This document shows, in pieces, positions 5,316 through 7,968 of a DNA stretch of 7,968 nt; position 1 is the stretch's first letter, and each line of letters opens with the position of its first letter. The DNA comes from an uncultured Lachnospiraceae bacterium. Its GTDB lineage: Bacteria > Bacillota_A > Clostridia > Lachnospirales > Lachnospiraceae. The translations under genes and the position numbers were made by a program. Where the stretch lies: contig CACYDL010000051.1 in assembly GCA_902773195.1 (NCBI GenBank), positions 1-7,968 of the forward strand, written 5' to 3'. The notes beneath the pieces were generated by a model, which worked only from the letters and a program-made list of their open reading frames with translations, was not told the origin of the DNA and did no database searches.

Positions 5316-6367
5316 CCCGTCTGCTCCTCCCTCTTTTTAAGCTTTTTCGGAACAAAGATCTTTCTCGCGAGAATCAGGATCACGACCGCGCCGATCAGGA
5401 TATCGACAATCGCCGACGGGACGCCGAGCTTTCTCTGCATGGAGCCCGCGCCGACCTGCATGGCCGCGTAGAAAACGGAGACGAGGAGCACGCCGGCCGG
5501 ATTGTTGAACGCGATCAGCGCGACCAGCACCGCCGTATAACCGCAGCCGCCGGAGATGCCCTCGAGAAGCTTCTTCTGCGTCGCGAGAATCTCGATCACT
5601 CCCGCGAGACCCGCGAATCCGCCGCTTAAGACCGCCGAAAGAACGATGTTTTTCATGACGGGGATGCCGACGCACTCGCTCGCCCGCTTGTTGTAACCGA
5701 CCGCCTTCAGCGCGAAGCCGACCGTCGTTTTCTTCATGAGGAACCAGGTGACGATGACGCAGACCACGGCGATCACGATTCCCGCGTGGAATCTCGTCGC
5801 CGGGATCAGGCTTTTCAGCTGGACCTCGCTTACGACCTTCGCCGACTGCGGCACATGCCCCTCCGGATCCTGAAGGTAGCCCCTGACCGAATAGCCGAGG
5901 AAATTGATCGCGATATAGTTGAGCATGATCGTCACGATGATCTCGGAAATGTTGAACCGCGCCTTGAAGAACGCGGCGATGAACGCCCAGACGCCGCCTG
6001 TCACAAACGCGGCAGCCATCGCCAGAAGGATGACGACCGGCCCAGGAAGCCGCTCCTGGAATTTCAGGACCACTATCGTCGCCGACAGCGCGCCGACGTA
6101 AAACTGCCCCTCCGCTCCGATCGTAAAGAAACCGGTCTGATAGGCGACCGCGCAGCCGAGGCCCGTCAGGATCAGCGGGCACGCCTTCACAAAAATCTCC
6201 GCGAAGCTCTGTCCCGATCCGAAGATGCCCTTCGCGAACAGCCGGTACGCCTCCCGCGGATCCGCCCCGCACGCGGCGATCAGCACCGTCGCCAGGAGCA
6301 CCGTGACCGCCGCGATGCACAGAAACTGTATCAGTATCCGGATCGTTTTTGCCTTTTGTCCGGTCAT
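5312..6367 (-). CDS. BMP-type nucleoside ABC transporter, permease subunit 1 (NupP-like)
   Basis: A 351-residue membrane protein and the other half of the importer channel. It starts with a cytoplasmic MTGQKAKTIR and one N-terminal helix (11-33). Family blocks follow: FFTIGAEGQFYVGAL (80-94), the coupling-type stretch FNISEIIVTIMLNYIA (138-153), LKAVGYNKRASECVGIPV (220-237) and GYTAVLVALIAFNNPAG (276-292). A basic tail KKLKKREE ends it. NupP/YufP homologues are of this length. Its ATG overlaps the stop of the ATPase gene by 4 bases (6364-6367) and has GGAGGA upstream; its own TGA overlaps the next permease start. The paired but non-identical permeases match guanosine/nucleoside importers of Bacillus and streptococci. 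Confidence 0.9.
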   Translation of the reverse strand: MTGQKAKTIRILIQFLCIAAVTVLLATVLIAACGADPREAYRLFAKGIFGSGQSFAEIFVKACPLILTGLGCAVAYQTGFFTIGAEGQFYVGALSATIVVLKFQERLPGPVVILLAMAAAFVTGGVWAFIAAFFKARFNISEIIVTIMLNYIAINFLGYSVRGYLQDPEGHVPQSAKVVSEVQLKSLIPATRFHAGIVIAVVCVIVTWFLMKKTTVGFALKAVGYNKRASECVGIPVMKNIVLSAVLSGGFAGLAGVIEILATQKKLLEGISGGCGYTAVLVALIAFNNPAGVLLVSVFYAAMQVGAGSMQRKLGVPSAIVDILIGAVVILILARKIFVPKKLKKREEQTG

Positions 6368-7881
6368 GTCTCTTCCTCCGTGACGCCTCCCATGAGAAGC
6401 CCCAGTTTCTGAACCGTCGCCTCACCGTGGGTGAGGATTCCGACAATCCTGCCGCCAAACAGCACCGCGATCCTGTCGGACAGCGACAGGATTTCCTCGA
6501 GATCCGCCGAGATGAGAATCACGCTCTTCCCCGCGTTTCGCTCCTCCGCGAGCATGGTGCGGACAAACTCCGTGGCGCCGATATCCAGTCCCCGCGTCGG
6601 CTGGCTCGCCACGATCAGCTTCGCGTCGTCCGCCAGCTCCCGCGCGATGATCAGCTTCTGCTGGTTTCCCCCGGAGAGAAGCCTGACCGGCGTCGCCGGG
6701 CCGGTTCTTCCCGAGGCGCGGATCTGGTACTTCTCCATCTTCCCGGAAGCGTTCCTGAGAAGCTCGCTTCTTCTGATGATGCCGCCTTTTGAAAACGGCT
6801 CTGCCCCGAAATCCCGGAGAACCAGGTTGTCCGTGATGCTCATATCCGTCACGAGGCTGTCATTCAGGCGGTCGTCCGAGATATAGCAGATGCCCTTCCT
6901 GTAGCGGTCCCGCACCGACAGATGCGAAATGTCCTCGCCGTCGAACAGAATGCTCCCCGAAGAGAGCTTCCGGATGCCGGTGATCAGCTCCGCCAGATCC
7001 TTCTGGCCGTTGCCTTCGACGCCGGCAATCCCGAGAATCTCTCCCTTCATGACGGAAAGGCGCGTCGGGGCGAGGGATTTTCCGTGTCGGTGGCGGACGG
7101 ACGCGTCCCTGAGTTCAAGCACCGGCTCCGTTCCCGGCTCGTCCCCGATCAGCCGCTCCTCGGAGAGCCTGCGTCCGATCATGTAGTCCGAGAGCTCTGC
7201 CGCGTTTGTCTCGGAGGTCACGAGATCCGCCGCCTTCTTCCCGTCGCGGAGGATCGTGACCCGGTCGCTGATGGCGAGAATCTCACTCATCCGGTGCGTA
7301 ATGATGATGATCCCGTAGCCCTCGTTTTTCAGGTTCCGGAGAACCTCGAAGAAATGCGTCGTTTCCTGCGGCGTGAGCACGCCCGTGGGCTCGTCGAGAA
7401 TCAGCAACTCCGCGTTCCGGTAGAGCGCCTTGATGATCTCCACCCTCTGCCGCTCGCCGACCGTCAGGTCGGAGACCAGCGCGTCCGGGTCCACCTTAAG
7501 GCCGTACCGGCCGGCAAGCTCAAGGAGGCGCGCCTTCGACGCCGCGCGGTTCAGCACAAAGGAGTTGCCGTCGAGATTGAGAATCACATTGTCGAGGACG
7601 GTCATGCGGTTCACGAGCGAAAAATGCTGCTGCACCATGCCGATGCCCGACGCGATCGCCTCCTTCGGCGACCGGAAATGCACGCGCTTCCCTCTCAGGA
7701 GAATCTCGCCGCTGTCCGCCGCGTACAGTCCGAACAGGATGTTCATCAGGGTGGTCTTGCCCGCGCCGTTCTCTCCGAGCAGCGCGTGGATTTCACCCTT
7801 GTCGACGCTGAGGCTGACGTCCTCGTTTGCGTAGACGCCGTTAAACGCCTTGCTGATGTTTCTCATTTCCAGAAGGGGCAT
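6364..7881 (-). CDS. BMP-type nucleoside ABC transporter, duplicated ATP-binding subunit (NupO-like)
   Basis: A 505-residue cytoplasmic ATPase with two fused nucleotide-binding domains, the normal size for this family and for ribose-type importers. Domain 1 is complete: Walker A GENGAGKTT (36-44), Q-loop QQHFSL (84-89), signature LTVGERQRVEI (139-149), Walker B LLILDEP (159-165) and switch His196. Domain 2 has the family's degenerate form: GVEGNGQKD (287-295) in place of Walker A, a good signature LLSGGNQQK (401-409), Walker B ASQPTRGLD (425-433) with Gln for the catalytic Glu, and ISADLEE instead of the His switch. Probably only one site hydrolyses ATP efficiently. The start is supported by GGAGGA about 6 bases upstream and by the conserved MPLLEMRNISKAF opening. 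The substrate-binding lipoprotein gene, usually just upstream, is outside the window. Confidence 0.93.
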   Translation of the reverse strand: MPLLEMRNISKAFNGVYANEDVSLSVDKGEIHALLGENGAGKTTLMNILFGLYAADSGEILLRGKRVHFRSPKEAIASGIGMVQQHFSLVNRMTVLDNVILNLDGNSFVLNRAASKARLLELAGRYGLKVDPDALVSDLTVGERQRVEIIKALYRNAELLILDEPTGVLTPQETTHFFEVLRNLKNEGYGIIIITHRMSEILAISDRVTILRDGKKAADLVTSETNAAELSDYMIGRRLSEERLIGDEPGTEPVLELRDASVRHRHGKSLAPTRLSVMKGEILGIAGVEGNGQKDLAELITGIRKLSSGSILFDGEDISHLSVRDRYRKGICYISDDRLNDSLVTDMSITDNLVLRDFGAEPFSKGGIIRRSELLRNASGKMEKYQIRASGRTGPATPVRLLSGGNQQKLIIARELADDAKLIVASQPTRGLDIGATEFVRTMLAEERNAGKSVILISADLEEILSLSDRIAVLFGGRIVGILTHGEATVQKLGLLMGGVTEEET

Positions 7882-7926
7882 ATCGTCCTCCGAACTCCGT
7901 GTGCTTCTGACGGTTCTTACGCCGAA

Positions 7927-7962
7927 AGCCGCGTATAGGCGGCTGAACCTATCATAACCTAT
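7927..7962 (-). promoter_or_regulatory. Region upstream of the ABC ATPase: small hairpin and repeated ATAGGTT
   Basis: On the minus strand ATAGGTT occurs twice with a 10-bp spacing (7962-7956, 7952-7946). A TATGAT (5 of 6 to the -10 consensus) lies between them. They are followed by AGCCGC-N6-GCGGCT (7944-7927), a 6-bp stem followed by only TTTC. This could be a promoter with its -35 beyond the window edge, or a weak processing or attenuation hairpin between an upstream binding-protein gene and the ATPase. The visible sequence is too short to decide. I see no purine riboswitch core in the part present. Confidence 0.3.
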
Positions 7963-7968
7963 AAATGG

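Noticed and set aside
6922..7938. 338-codon plus-strand ORF opposite the ABC ATPase
   Set aside because: The minus strand encodes an unmistakable two-domain ABC ATPase in the same place; the plus ORF is a high-GC shadow.
7882..7968. Purine riboswitch in front of the nucleoside importer
   Set aside because: No conserved aptamer core or loop-loop pair can be recognised in the 87 bases available; one could still lie further upstream, outside the window.

Overview
The window is GC-rich, with strong Shine-Dalgarno sites (GGAGG/AAAGGAG), tightly overlapping operon genes and a secreted protein with glycine-rich and Met-Pro repeats. This suggests a GC-rich gut-type Firmicute (Clostridia, probably Lachnospiraceae-like). 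That is inferred from gene families and style; no marker gene is present. All intact genes lie on the minus strand. The only plus-strand gene is a broken one.

Layout from right to left, the direction of transcription. (a) 7881-4374 holds three translationally coupled genes joined by 4-bp ATGA overlaps. They encode a duplicated ATP-binding protein and two permeases of a BMP-type (NupOPQ-like) nucleoside ABC importer. The substrate-binding lipoprotein gene normally upstream is not in the window. The unit ends at an intrinsic terminator at 4215-4240. (b) 4065-1414 encodes a secreted 883-residue tannase-like alpha/beta-hydrolase with its own TATAAT promoter at 4193-4198 and a structured leader. 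Between its nucleophile and its acid/His motifs it carries two in-frame arrays, both with a 15-residue (45-bp) period. It ends at a strong terminator at 1361-1408. (c) 949-1285 (+) is a P1B-type heavy-metal ATPase reduced to its first ~86 and last ~26 residues by an internal deletion that also shifts the frame. (d) 771-829 is a compact divergent control region with nested inverted repeats around a two-strand ATTATAAT box. (e) 706-161 encodes a TetR-family repressor. (f) At the left edge, a good ribosome-binding site leads into a five-codon ORF, with an open frame running off the window.

The importer would bring in nucleosides, the tannase-like enzyme would act outside the cell on gallate or related aromatic esters, and the TetR protein probably controls its own promoter. 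The same TATAATGTTCSGCAT sequence occurs in the tetR control region and at the tannase promoter, so the tannase may belong to the TetR regulon. The clearest oddities are the internally deleted metal ATPase, the shared promoter/operator motif, and the repeat-expanded insert in the tannase with a Glu at the expected Asp position. I found no RNA genes, CRISPR arrays or mobile elements.
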